Of a DNA stretch of 64,000 bases, positions 9,303-18,812 are shown piece by piece. The notes under the pieces are model-generated. The model ran no database searches, was not told the origin of the DNA, and saw only the letters and a program-made list of their open reading frames with translations. A program made the translations under genes and the position numbers. Position 1 is the first letter of the stretch. Each line of letters starts with the position of its first letter. Origin of the DNA: Bog-756 sp963769905 (GTDB lineage Bacteria > Actinomycetota > Acidimicrobiia > Acidimicrobiales > RAAP-2); the NCBI GenBank assembly GCA_963769905.1, contig CAVYNG010000001.1:806001-870000 (forward strand). Direction: 5' to 3'.

Positions 9303-9959
9303 CTAGCTTCCCTGCCCGAAGTTCTCGAGTGTGTCGGCGATCGACGTGTCTTCGTCGACCGTCGGGAAGTCCTCACGGGTGTTCAGGTGGGGGAAGGGTT
9401 CGGCAGGCACCGGTCTGCCGAGTGGAGCGCACAACGGGCCCCACCCGTCACCCGGCTTCCAATCGACGAGTCGGTCCGCGCGGATCGAGGACCTCACCTC
9501 GGCATTGTGGCGATCGTAGGCAGCCCTTGAGGCCTCCTCGTCGGTCCAGTCGCCGGTGAACCTTCGCGTCGCCACCGCCTTCCACATCTCGTACCAGTCG
9601 GCCATCTCCGGCGGGAGGTGTGATCCGTCGATGGCGAAGATGGTCTGGCTCGCGCTCTCCCACCACGTCAAGCTGTCCTTCCGGGTGGAGAGCACCACCA
9701 CCGCACCGGGATTGGCGTCGAGGATCTCCTGCCAGAAGAGGCAGGCGGGGAAATCGGAGGTTGCTCCGTACGGCGCGAGCACCCCCGTCCAGTCCACCTT
9801 CCCGCCCTCGGCGGCCTCGCGCCAGAAGGTCACGTGCTCGGGGTGCTCGAAGACCTCGAGCATGTGATAGCAGGGCTGCCCGATCAGTTGCTCGAGCGCG
9901 GCCTTCAGCGAGAGGGTGCCCGTCCGCCCGACACCCGCCCCCACGACCTGTATCGCCAT
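9303..9959 (-). CDS. Sulfotransferase-family P-loop protein
   Basis: A 218-residue protein beginning with the PAPS-binding loop VVGAGVGRTGTLSLKAAL, followed by VVVLSTRKDSLTWWESA, the second conserved segment of the compact sulfotransferase family found in bacteria, fungi and invertebrates. It would transfer a sulfuryl group from PAPS to a hydroxyl acceptor. A downstream Trp/Lys element (VDWKPGDGWGPLC) is also typical. The start ATG at 9959 lies nine bases after the MFS exporter stop, so transporter and transferase are probably one transcript; modification plus export of a small molecule is a possible but untested reading. Confidence 0.85.
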   Translation of the reverse strand: MAIQVVGAGVGRTGTLSLKAALEQLIGQPCYHMLEVFEHPEHVTFWREAAEGGKVDWTGVLAPYGATSDFPACLFWQEILDANPGAVVVLSTRKDSLTWWESASQTIFAIDGSHLPPEMADWYEMWKAVATRRFTGDWTDEEASRAAYDRHNAEVRSSIRADRLVDWKPGDGWGPLCAPLGRPVPAEPFPHLNTREDFPTVDEDTSIADTLENFGQGS

Positions 9960-9968
9960 GATCTCTCC

Positions 9969-11378
9969 TCACCCTTCCGGTGCGACTGCACGGTCGCTCC
10001 CATCCTTCGACGTCGGCTCGACCACCGAGGGCGCCGCAGGCGCAAGGCCCGACCGGGGCCGTACGTCTGCGTACCATGCGAGGAGGAGGGCGACCGACGC
10101 GCCAAAGAGTAGGACGTTCGTGACCCCGACCGCGGCGACGACCGGCCCGATGAACAGGTTGCCGAGCCCGACCGTCCCGCCGAAGCCCATGATCCAGAGG
10201 GCCATGACCCGTCCGCGGACCGCCTCGTCGACCTCGGCCTGCAGGGTCGTGTTGAGGGCGGTGATGAACGCGAAATAGAAGGCCCCGACCGCCGCGACGA
10301 CCGGGTAGGCCGGTCCGGGGGTCCGGAGCACTGCGAAGACGACCAGGCACGCCGCGTAACCCAGGAGCCCGACCCGGACGATCAACGGCTTCGAGACCCT
10401 CGAGAGGATCGTGCCGATCGAGAGCGCGCCGGCGAGCGCACCCATGCCGAAGGTGGCGTAGAGGATCCCGTAATCGGCAGAGCGCGGGTCGATGCCGAGG
10501 CTGTGAGCGGCGATCGTCGGCATCTGACCGATGAAAGCCAGGGCGAACAGGGAGAAGGTGAAGACGGTGACGAGGCAGCGCCCGACCACCGGATCGGCTC
10601 TGGCCGCGGTGATGCCTGCGGTGAGCTCCTTCCAGCGGCTGGCCTGACGCGGCCCGGCCGCCGCGGCCGGCAACACGACCGCCATCAGCGCCACGACGAC
10701 GAACAGGTAGGTCAGCGCGTTCCCCGCGAACACCCAGCTCGGTCCCACGAAGTGATAGGCGATACCGCCGATCGCCGGCCCGATCACCCTCGAGGCGTTC
10801 ATCTGCGCGGCGTTGAGCGAGATGGCGCCGGGAAGGTCCTCACGGCCGACGAGTCCGGGAAGGATGGCCGAGTAGGCGGGGCCGAACATGGCGTTGCCGA
10901 CTCCGATCAGGAGGACGGTGCCGGTGAGGACGACCAGCGAGGGGTGCGGTGCTCGGACGACGAAGGCCAGCACGAAGGAGAAGACGAGCTGCTCGATCGC
11001 GAGCACGATCAAGAAGCGCTTGCGGTCGACACGGTCGGCGACCAGCCCGCCGATCATGGGGAACACCAGAGCCGGTCCCAGCTGGGCGAAGAGGATGACA
11101 CCGACGAAGACGCTCGAATGGGTGAGCGTGAACGCGTAGGCGCCGAGGACGACGTTCTGCATCCAGGTGCCGATGTTGGAGCCGAACGCACCGAGGAAGA
11201 CGGTGCGAAAGGTCCGCTGTCGGAGCGCAGAACGCGCGGTGCCCCTCCGAAGCGGCCGGTCACCGTCGACGAGCGCGTCTTCGAGCTCCTCGATGGACAC
11301 GTTCGTCCCGGAAGGCACCGTCCCGCGCTCCCGGGAAGTCGGTGACCGTCTCCCTTCGGCCGAGGGCTGTTCGCTCAT
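9969..11378 (-). CDS. MFS transporter (EntS/MFS_3-like exporter)
   Basis: A 469-residue integral membrane protein with about a dozen hydrophobic segments and the MFS loop GGLVADRVDRKRFLI between segments 2 and 3. The order and loops resemble the enterobactin-exporter (EntS) type of MFS permease. A hydrophilic N-terminus of about 50 residues precedes the first segment. The open frame continues far upstream, but the ATG at 11378 is chosen because the upstream residues are arginine- and proline-rich antisense of the mannosidase gene. It diverges from the alpha-mannosidase across 86 bp and is followed by the sulfotransferase. The substrate is unknown. Confidence 0.85.
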   Translation of the reverse strand: MSEQPSAEGRRSPTSRERGTVPSGTNVSIEELEDALVDGDRPLRRGTARSALRQRTFRTVFLGAFGSNIGTWMQNVVLGAYAFTLTHSSVFVGVILFAQLGPALVFPMIGGLVADRVDRKRFLIVLAIEQLVFSFVLAFVVRAPHPSLVVLTGTVLLIGVGNAMFGPAYSAILPGLVGREDLPGAISLNAAQMNASRVIGPAIGGIAYHFVGPSWVFAGNALTYLFVVVALMAVVLPAAAAGPRQASRWKELTAGITAARADPVVGRCLVTVFTFSLFALAFIGQMPTIAAHSLGIDPRSADYGILYATFGMGALAGALSIGTILSRVSKPLIVRVGLLGYAACLVVFAVLRTPGPAYPVVAAVGAFYFAFITALNTTLQAEVDEAVRGRVMALWIMGFGGTVGLGNLFIGPVVAAVGVTNVLLFGASVALLLAWYADVRPRSGLAPAAPSVVEPTSKDGSDRAVAPEG

Positions 11379-11464
11379 GTGTGGACGGGACCGATCAGTG
11401 GACGCCTCTCCGCGCCGGCTGGAAAGGTGTTGCCGATCGTAGTGGGCGCAAGGAGGTGCGGCGC

Positions 11465-14056
11465 ATGGAAAGCGACCTGCTGATCGTGTCGCACACCCAC
11501 TGGGACCGTGAGTGGTACCGGACGTTCGAGGCCTTCCGTGCCCGTCTCGTCGATACCGTCGACCGTGTCCTCGACCAGCTGGAGGAGGACCCGGAGTGGC
11601 GCTTCCTCCTCGACGGGCAGGCCATCGTGGTCGAGGACTATCTGGCCGTGCGTCCGGGCCGGCGTGAGCAGTTGGTCGCCGCGGTCTCGTCGGGGCGCCT
11701 CGCGGTCGGTCCCTGGTACGTCCAGCCCGACTCGCTGCTGCCCTCCGGCGAGAGCCACGTGCGCAACTTGCTCGAGGGGCGTCGAGTCGGCGCATCGCTC
11801 GGCCGGGTCTCGCGGGTCGCCTACGCGCCCGACTCCTTCGGGCACCCCGCCCAGTTCCCCCAGATCTTCGCGGGCTTCGGTCTCGGGCCGTTCGTCTACT
11901 GGCGGGGAAACGGGGACGAGATCGACCGGCTCGGCCCGATCTACCGGTGGCAGGCACCCGACGGCAGCGCGGTGCTCGCCTACGCGCTCGTCCGCGGCTA
12001 CTTCTCCGCGGCCGGGCTGCCTTCTGATCCCGACCAGGCGGCCGAGGCGCTGCTCGGAGTCGCCGGAACGCTCGGGGCGGTCGAACGAGCGCCGATCGTG
12101 TTGATGAACGGTGTCGACCATGCCTATCCGCAGCCGCACACCGGCGCGGTTGCCGAGGCGCTTGCAGGTCGCACCGCTCGCGAGGTGCGCCGCGGCCTGC
12201 TCGACGATCTGGTCGACACCGTCGATCCGGTCGACCGCCCCTTGTTCCGCGGGGAGTTGCTCGGGGGTCGTCTGGCCAACTTGTTGCCGGGGGTCTGGTC
12301 GTCGCGCCTCGGACTCAAGTTGGCGAACAGGAAGGCCGAGCGAGCGCTCGTCGGCTGGGCGGAGCCGTGGGCGGCACTCGGGAGCGCGATCGGCCTCCCC
12401 GACGAGTCACCCTCCCTGCGTGCCGCGCGACGCGCTCTGCTCGCCAACCAGGCGCACGACTCGATCGGCGGTTGCTCGCAGGACCAGGTCCACCGGCAGA
12501 TGACCGGACGCTTTGCCACCGCGGTCGAACTGGCGGAGGAGACCACGGACCGGGTGCTCGAGCGGCTCGCCGGCCTCGGCGCCGACCGGCGCATGGCGTG
12601 GGAGGTGGAGCTCGACTTCGGCGTCTTCAATCCCACCCCCTTCGTCCGGACCGACGTGCTCCGGATCCCCCTCGACGGATATCCCCTGTTCCAGATCACC
12701 TACGACTCGGTCGACGTCCATCCTCTTTCACTCGCCGAAGGGAGCGTCGCCGGTTACGAGGCGAACGGTCGGCCGGTCCGTGTCGTCCACTCCGACGACA
12801 CGGGGCGTGTCCGCATGGTCGAGGACGTCCCGGCCCTCGACCTCGAGCTGGTCGTCGAGGACGTACCCGCGTTCGGGTGGCGCCGCGTCCACCTCGCGCC
12901 CACGAAGAGTGCCCACGTCGACGAGGTCGACGACGGGCGGACCATCTCGAACGACGTCCTCGAGGTGACCGCGGCGCCCGACGGCACGCTGATGCTCCGC
13001 TCCGGCGATCGCCGCTTCGCCGGCCTCGGAGCGGTCGAAGACGGAGGCGATCGCGGCGATACCTACGACTTCGATCCGGTCGACGACGATCCGGGCGCCC
13101 TCTTGCGGAGCGTGACGGTCGAGCGGCATCGCCATCCCTCGGGCATCGAACGCCTCGTCGTCACCCGGACCTTCGACGTTCCGACGTGCCTGGAACCGGG
13201 GCGCGATCGGCGAACTCCCGAGACGGTGCCGCTCGCCGTGCGGCTCGAAGCGCGGGTGGCTCCCGGCGTCGACCGCGCCGACCTCCACGTCGAGATGGAC
13301 AATCCCGCTCGTGATCACCGGGTCCGGCTCTTGTTCCCGACCGGAGCTCCGGCGCAGGAGTTCCTCGCGGCCACCACCTTCGACGTCGCCACCCGTACCA
13401 ACGTGGCGCCCCCGGCCACCGGTTGGTGGCACCCGCCTCCGGAGACCTTTCCCCACCAGGGGTGGGTGTCGGCCAACGGGCTGACCGTCGGGGCGCCCGG
13501 TCTGCCCGAGGCCGAGGTGACCGCGGACGGAGTCATCGCCGTCACCCTCCTCCGTGCCGTGGGGTGGCTCAGCCACCTCGAGCTGCGACGACGACGGATC
13601 CCCGCCGGCCCGACGCTCGTCGCACCCGAGGCTCAGTGCCCCGAGGGCATCGCGGCCGATCTGACCCTTCGGGTCACCGACCACGCCGACGGTGCCGACC
13701 ACGGTCTGATCGCGGCGAGCGCCCTCGCCGACGAGCTCGGGCTGCGCGCCGTTCCCGCCGGAGAGACGCCGTTGCTCGCCGAGGACCAGGAGCTGGTCCG
13801 GCTCGAACCGGCTTCCGTCGTGCTCTCCGCGCTGAAACCCGCAGAGGACGGTGAGGGGATGATCCTGCGAGTGCTCAATCCGAGCGACTCCGAGCTCGAC
13901 TTGTCGGTGTTCATCGGTCTGCCCTTCGGCGAAGTGGTCTCGGTCCGTCTGGACGAGACTCCCGACGGCAGGCCCTGTGCGCGGGACGGCTCGAAACTGA
14001 CCTGCGCAGTGGGCCCTCATCAACTCCGTTCGCTCCGGCTCGGGCCACAGCGCTGA
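11465..14056 (+). CDS. Glycoside hydrolase family 38 alpha-mannosidase
   Basis: An 863-residue cytosolic-type GH38 enzyme that removes alpha-linked mannose. The zinc ligands His12 and Asp14 are in HTHWDREWY, the catalytic nucleophile Asp123 is in APDSFGHP, and a further zinc histidine (H331) is in NQAHDSIGGC. All key residues are present. The remainder is the three-helix bundle and beta-sandwich domains of the family. AGGAGGT at 11451-11457, seven bases before the ATG at 11465, fixes the start. No signal peptide is visible, so it likely acts on internal or imported mannosides. It diverges from an MFS exporter gene and is not embedded in a sugar-uptake operon. Confidence 0.92.
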   Translation: MESDLLIVSHTHWDREWYRTFEAFRARLVDTVDRVLDQLEEDPEWRFLLDGQAIVVEDYLAVRPGRREQLVAAVSSGRLAVGPWYVQPDSLLPSGESHVRNLLEGRRVGASLGRVSRVAYAPDSFGHPAQFPQIFAGFGLGPFVYWRGNGDEIDRLGPIYRWQAPDGSAVLAYALVRGYFSAAGLPSDPDQAAEALLGVAGTLGAVERAPIVLMNGVDHAYPQPHTGAVAEALAGRTAREVRRGLLDDLVDTVDPVDRPLFRGELLGGRLANLLPGVWSSRLGLKLANRKAERALVGWAEPWAALGSAIGLPDESPSLRAARRALLANQAHDSIGGCSQDQVHRQMTGRFATAVELAEETTDRVLERLAGLGADRRMAWEVELDFGVFNPTPFVRTDVLRIPLDGYPLFQITYDSVDVHPLSLAEGSVAGYEANGRPVRVVHSDDTGRVRMVEDVPALDLELVVEDVPAFGWRRVHLAPTKSAHVDEVDDGRTISNDVLEVTAAPDGTLMLRSGDRRFAGLGAVEDGGDRGDTYDFDPVDDDPGALLRSVTVERHRHPSGIERLVVTRTFDVPTCLEPGRDRRTPETVPLAVRLEARVAPGVDRADLHVEMDNPARDHRVRLLFPTGAPAQEFLAATTFDVATRTNVAPPATGWWHPPPETFPHQGWVSANGLTVGAPGLPEAEVTADGVIAVTLLRAVGWLSHLELRRRRIPAGPTLVAPEAQCPEGIAADLTLRVTDHADGADHGLIAASALADELGLRAVPAGETPLLAEDQELVRLEPASVVLSALKPAEDGEGMILRVLNPSDSELDLSVFIGLPFGEVVSVRLDETPDGRPCARDGSKLTCAVGPHQLRSLRLGPQR

Positions 14057-14098
14057 TCGCGTGCTGCTCGGCCCGGCACCCGGCAGATGGGGAGTCGA

Positions 14099-16199
14099 TC
14101 AACCCGTCGCGGTGTGGGTGGGCGTCGCCCCGTTGGGCAGCAGCACATCGAACCCGTCCGGGATGTTGAGCATTCCGGCGGCCGTCCCCGGTGTGTCGGG
14201 CACTCCGTACTGCCACACCAGCGCCTGGGTCGCCGGGTCGATCGCGACCATCCGATTGCGGTAGTCGTCGTTGGTCATGAACACCCCGCTCGGCAGCAGC
14301 TCGGTGAGCGACGGCTGGTTGAGCTCGCCGAGTCCAGACGCCGGCGCGTACCGGTAGAGGATCTGGCCAGCCCGGTTGAACTCGAGGATGGCACCGGGGT
14401 GCGAATAGTCCGAAATCAGGTACAGATCCGGTCCGATCTGTTGCGGGTCGGACGGGTACCCGATCGGGAGGTGGACGGTCCACACCAGCGAACCCTTCGG
14501 TGTGTACTCGCTGACCCACTGACCGGTGATCTCGGAGACGAGGATGTTGCCGTCGGCGAGCGGCGTGTCGCCGTTGGGTGAGCCCACCTCACTCGGAGGA
14601 TTGTGCCGGCAGACGCCGTTGGTGCCGATCTGCGAGCTGATGGACTGATCGGGATTGATCACCTGGATCCGGCAGTTGTCGGAGTCGGCGATCGTCACTT
14701 GGCCGTTCTTGAGCAGGTACGCGTCATCGGGCTCGTGGAGGTAGCCGGGCGCGGCCGAGGACACGCCCGGATGCCCGTACTGCCAGAGCAGCTTGCCCGA
14801 GGGGAACGCGATGATCACGATCGTCTCGTTCTGCTCCTGGTTGGAGATGATCTCGGTGCCCTGCTTCGCGAAGAAGGCGTCGTCGGGGAAGTAGAAGCCA
14901 CCAGGAGGCGCGGCCGCGTAGTCCGAAGGGTAGGTCCAGATGATCCGACCGGTATCGTCGAGCAGCAGGAGCCGGTTGTTCCCGCGGTCGGCGATCAGCA
15001 GCTTGGACCCGAAGTAGGGCGAACCCGCCCCCGGGGTCCCCGCGGTTCCGAACGCCCTGTCGGGAGTGAACATCTCGACCGAGCTCATCGGAGCGCCGTT
15101 GTTCTCGCCGCCGACGAGCCAGGCGCGTTGGCCGACCACCTGCACCGCGCCGTACGCGACCGGGACGGGGAGGGCGCCCGCGAGGAGCACCTTGTGGGAG
15201 CTCGGGTCGAAGGCGAAGACCGCGTTCGACGCGGAGGGCGTGGCCGAGGAGGCCTGGCTCAGGCTTTCCTGCCCAGCGGCGGGAGCAGCCGTGCCACCCG
15301 CCACGTAGACGTGCCCCCCGATCACACAGGCCACCGCGCCGGCCGTCGCCTGCGAGAGGTGGCCCACCACCTTGGACGTCTTCGACTCCGGATCGACCAC
15401 CTGGATGGTGTCGAGGGGCGCACCCGCGTCGTGGCCACCGACCGCCTCGCCACCGAAGAGGTAGATGTCCTTGCCGAGTGCCGCGACTGCGGGGTAGCGG
15501 GCAGGGACCGGGAGGTTCGCCACCACCGAGAAGTGCGCGCCGTCCGTCGTCGCGAGCACCTGCGAATCGGGGTTGGTGCCGTCGTAGCCGCCGACGACGT
15601 ACGCGGTGTCGCCGATCACGACCGCAGAGGCGTCCGAGCGCGGCTGGGGAAGCCGACCGGTGACCGAACCGGGAGCGGCTCCGGCGGCCGCACCAGGTGG
15701 GGCAAAGCTCTCGATGGCCGGAGTGGTGTTGGGGGAGCCGCCGCCGAACACCACGTCTCGAGCTCCGAGCTCGGCTCCGGCCGCGTCATGGACGGGCGAC
15801 GCGAGATTCCCGAGCGGAGTGATCGCTCCGTTGGTGACATCGAGTGAGAAGACCCGTGCAAGCGACCCGCCCGCCGCATCGAGCCCGCCCGCGACGAGCA
15901 ACGAGCTCCCGGTCCCCGGGAAGAGGATCTCACGTGACAACGGCTGATCGAGCGCCCAAGGGAGAACGCCCGCCTCGACCGCCGGCACGACCGCGGACTC
16001 CTTGTTTCCTGTCGGGTGGTGGCACCGTCCTCGCCGTCGGCGAGGACGAGCCGCCACCGAACGCGACGACCAGTGCCACGACGAGCACCACCACTCCGAG
16101 CACCGCGGCGGCCGCACGCCGCCGACGCACTCGCGACGACGCAGGGCGACGGTGGGAAGGAGGGCGTGGGTGCGGTGTCGGTCGCGTCGGATCAGTCAC
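14099..16199 (-). CDS. Membrane-anchored kelch/NHL-repeat surface protein, apparently frame-broken
   Basis: Two frames together make one sensible protein. The N-terminal piece starts at GTG 16199, overlapping the upstream lipoprotein stop by 8 nt. It has a basic cytoplasmic tail and one membrane anchor (AAAAVLGVVVLVVALVVAFG). Near 16,020-15,990 the sense frame changes, requiring one surplus base, and continues as about 630 residues of kelch-type blades (AYVVGGYDG, IYLFGGEAVGG, VYVAGGTAA) then NHL/PQQ-like blades (LIADRGNNRLLLLDD, VTIADSDNCRIQVI). The product would be an extracellular beta-propeller protein for binding or display. An indel, real or from sequencing, explains the break best; an internal GTG at 15988 after AAGGAG could start a soluble version lacking the anchor. 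Confidence 0.7.
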
Positions 16200-17076
16200 G
16201 GTCGTAGTCGCCTCCCGGCGCCAGGGAACCGAGGTCGACGGTCTCGCTTTTCGGGGGTCTCGCGGAATCGACGTGGGCACCGAAGGCGGTCATGGTCATG
16301 ATTGTGGTCCCGACGCCGCTCCCCGGCGGGGAGGCCTGCAACCGGACGATCCGTCCCCGGGCGTCAATCCACGTGCTGATGGTCTGTTCAGGCCTCGTTC
16401 CTCGAGCTCCGCCGAGGATGCGTTTCTCGTCGCCGAGGGTCGAGGCGAATGCAGCGGCGGCCGGTCCCGACGCCGACGAGGCGGCAGTGGCGAGGTCGAT
16501 CGTGACCAGGTAACCGCTACTCGGCACCCCTCCGATGTCGGTGGTCCCGAGCGGCGCGGCGGCGACTGCACCCCACGCCACTTGGGTGAGCAGGAAGTCG
16601 GGGTTCTTCCCTTCGATCTGGAGGGCGAACTGGTCGAAGGATGTCGGGTTGGGGATGTGCTCGGCCGGTTCCGCGGCGATCCAGGTGATGCCCTGTGGCA
16701 GCCCCACCAGGTCTTGGGGGGGCGGATGGTCGAACACGGTCGAGGGCTGGAACACGACGGTCTCCATCCCGGCGGGTTGGCGGATCTGCGCCCGGCCCGA
16801 CGCCGACGCGAAGCTGAACGATCCTCCTCCGAGGATGGCCTTCGACGCCCGTCCGGCGAAGTCGAGGGACACCGTCGCGCTGAGGGCGAGCGTGCGGGAC
16901 GCGGCGGCCCGCACGGACTGGAGGGCGAGCGCCGAGGGAGCGGCGGTGGTGGAGGAAGGTGCCGGAGCCGCCGACGGCCCGACCGAACCGGCTCCGCACC
17001 CGGCCGCGCCCAGCCCGAGGAGGATCACGAGCGGCCACCATCGTGTGGCGAGACCGGCGGTCGATGGTGCGGTCAT
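16192..17076 (-). CDS. Predicted lipoprotein, 294 aa
   Basis: The N-terminus has a short basic region, a hydrophobic core and the lipobox LGAAGC, so it should be a lipid-anchored extracellular protein. A low-complexity Ala/Pro/Ser/Thr linker follows, then a beta-rich domain with no motif I recognise; an LppX/LprG-like fold would be conceivable for this size and layout but is not shown. The ATG at 17076 is chosen because it places the lipobox at the usual distance; another in-frame ATG at 17193-17124 region would add an unlikely tail. It overlaps the downstream propeller gene by 8 nt, suggesting translational coupling and a joint role at the cell surface. Confidence 0.65.
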   Translation of the reverse strand: MTAPSTAGLATRWWPLVILLGLGAAGCGAGSVGPSAAPAPSSTTAAPSALALQSVRAAASRTLALSATVSLDFAGRASKAILGGGSFSFASASGRAQIRQPAGMETVVFQPSTVFDHPPPQDLVGLPQGITWIAAEPAEHIPNPTSFDQFALQIEGKNPDFLLTQVAWGAVAAAPLGTTDIGGVPSSGYLVTIDLATAASSASGPAAAAFASTLGDEKRILGGARGTRPEQTISTWIDARGRIVRLQASPPGSGVGTTIMTMTAFGAHVDSARPPKSETVDLGSLAPGGDYDRD

Positions 17077-17174
17077 CAGGTCACGAACGGCGTCTCGCGA
17101 GGAACGGGCAGGTGGTTGCAACATTGGGCAGGGGCCGGAACCGTGAACGGCCCGGTCACCCGACCCGTACACAG

Positions 17175-17186
17175 TAGGTGCACTTA
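17175..17186. promoter_or_regulatory. Near-palindrome upstream of the iron-transporter operon
   Basis: The 12-mer TAGGTGCACTTA is an imperfect dyad around GTGCAC, 43 bases before the permease start. The TAGGT half recalls DtxR/IdeR half-sites, but the overall match to the consensus is poor. It lies between the divergent lipoprotein and permease genes and could serve either one. This is only a candidate operator. Confidence 0.25.
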
Positions 17187-17228
17187 AGATCCCTGGGTGC
17201 CAACCCCGCGGCGCAAGGCACCTGAGCG

Positions 17229-18794
17229 ATGAGACCCCCACGAAACCTGGCAGGTGGCGCGCCGCGCGGGCTGATCCTCACCTGCGCCGCGGTCGCCCTG
17301 ATCGCGCTGGCCCCGGTCCTGATCACCGTCGTGCAAGCCCTCCAGGGAGGGGCGTCCGCGGCCGCGAACTCGCTTCGGGCGAGCTCGTCGCTGACCTTGT
17401 TGGGCCACACCGCCCTTGTGGCGTTCGTCGCCACCCCCATCTGCGGGGTGTTCGGGGTGGCCGGAGCCTGGTTCGTCGAGCGGACCCGGCTCCCGGCGAG
17501 GCGGCTCTGGGCACTCCTCCTCGTCGCTCCCCTCGCGGTGCCGCTCTTCGTGACCTCGTACGCCTACGCGACCCTGGGCACGTCGCTCACCGGGTTTTCC
17601 GGGTCGGTCGCCATCGTCGCGTTCTCCTATTACCCGATCGTCTTTCTGCTCACGGCGGCCAGCTTGCGGGTCATGGATCCCGCGCTCGAGGAGACCGCAC
17701 GCTCGCTCGGCCTCGGCGCGTGGCGGGCCTTCTGGCGGGTGGTGATGCCCCAGCTGCGCCCCGCCCTCTACGGCGGGTTGTTGCTCGTCCTCCTCGACGC
17801 GCTGGTCGAATTCGACGCCTTCGTCGCGTTCAAGTACCAGACGTTCACTCTCGACATCTACGCCCAGTACCAGCTGAGCTTCAGCGCCTCGGGCGCGGCC
17901 GCGCTCTCGTTCTTCTCCATCGTGCTCTGTGTGCTCGTCCTGATCGGGGAGTCCCGGCTGCGTGGCGGTGCCAACTACACGCGCATCAGCCGCGCATCCC
18001 GACGGGGAACCGACCGCTACGAACTCGGACGTGCGACGCCGGCGGTCCTCGTCGGATTCGGCGCGCTGGTGACGATCAGCCTCGGCATCCCGGTCGGGAT
18101 GCTCGTCTACTGGTTCACCCAGAGCTCGTCGGCCGCGCTCTCGGGTGCCGCGGCGAACGTGCAGTACCTGTGGCCGGCGACGCTGACCTCGGTCCTCCTC
18201 GGGGTGGGTTCGGCGGTCGTGGCGATCCTCTTCGCGCTGCCCGTCGCGGTGTTGGCGGTCCGCTACAAGGGGCGGATGGGCACCCTCCTCGAGCGGAGCG
18301 TCTACTTGTCCTTCGCCCTCCCGGACCTGGTGGCCGCCATCGCGCTGGCCTACGCGGCCAGCCATCTGGTGCCCCCCCTGTACGGCAGCGTCGCGCTGTT
18401 GGTGCTGGCCGAGGCGGTGCTCTTCCTGCCCTTCGCGGTGGTCGCTCTCCGCAGCACGCTCGGTCTGCTCGAACCCGCACTCGAGGACACCGCCCGCTCG
18501 CTCGGGCTCGGGCCGCTTCGGACCTTGTGGCGGGTGACCGTCCCGCTCGCGCGTCCGGGCCTCGCCGCGGCCGGAGTGCTCGTGTTCGCCTTCGCCCTCG
18601 GCGATCTCTCGACCGCGCAAGTGCTCCTCCCGCCGTCGATGTACACCCTCGGGACCCAGTTCGCCGCCAACAGCCGGACGGTGGCCTATGCCGCGGCCGC
18701 TCCCTACGCCGCGGTGCTGGTCGGCCTCGCGTTGCTCGCGACCTACGTGTTGATGAGCCGCTTCGGCAAGGTCCGCGCACTCGAGGACCGTTGA
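17229..18794 (+). CDS. ABC transporter permease, ferric-iron type (fused two-domain)
   Basis: A 521-residue permease with about twelve membrane segments in two homologous halves. Each half carries the ATPase-contacting EAA loop: LEETARSLGLGAWRAFWRVV and LEDTARSLGLGPLRTLWRVT. Fused double permeases of this type belong to Fe3+ (FbpB/SfuB) and thiamine (ThiP) importers; the binding protein in the same operon favours iron. The ATG at 17229 begins an operon with the ATPase 18 bp downstream. All three parts of an importer are present and intact. Confidence 0.9.
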   Translation: MRPPRNLAGGAPRGLILTCAAVALIALAPVLITVVQALQGGASAAANSLRASSSLTLLGHTALVAFVATPICGVFGVAGAWFVERTRLPARRLWALLLVAPLAVPLFVTSYAYATLGTSLTGFSGSVAIVAFSYYPIVFLLTAASLRVMDPALEETARSLGLGAWRAFWRVVMPQLRPALYGGLLLVLLDALVEFDAFVAFKYQTFTLDIYAQYQLSFSASGAAALSFFSIVLCVLVLIGESRLRGGANYTRISRASRRGTDRYELGRATPAVLVGFGALVTISLGIPVGMLVYWFTQSSSAALSGAAANVQYLWPATLTSVLLGVGSAVVAILFALPVAVLAVRYKGRMGTLLERSVYLSFALPDLVAAIALAYAASHLVPPLYGSVALLVLAEAVLFLPFAVVALRSTLGLLEPALEDTARSLGLGPLRTLWRVTVPLARPGLAAAGVLVFAFALGDLSTAQVLLPPSMYTLGTQFAANSRTVAYAAAAPYAAVLVGLALLATYVLMSRFGKVRALEDR

Positions 18795-18812
18795 CCACCT
18801 GGAAGGATCGGC

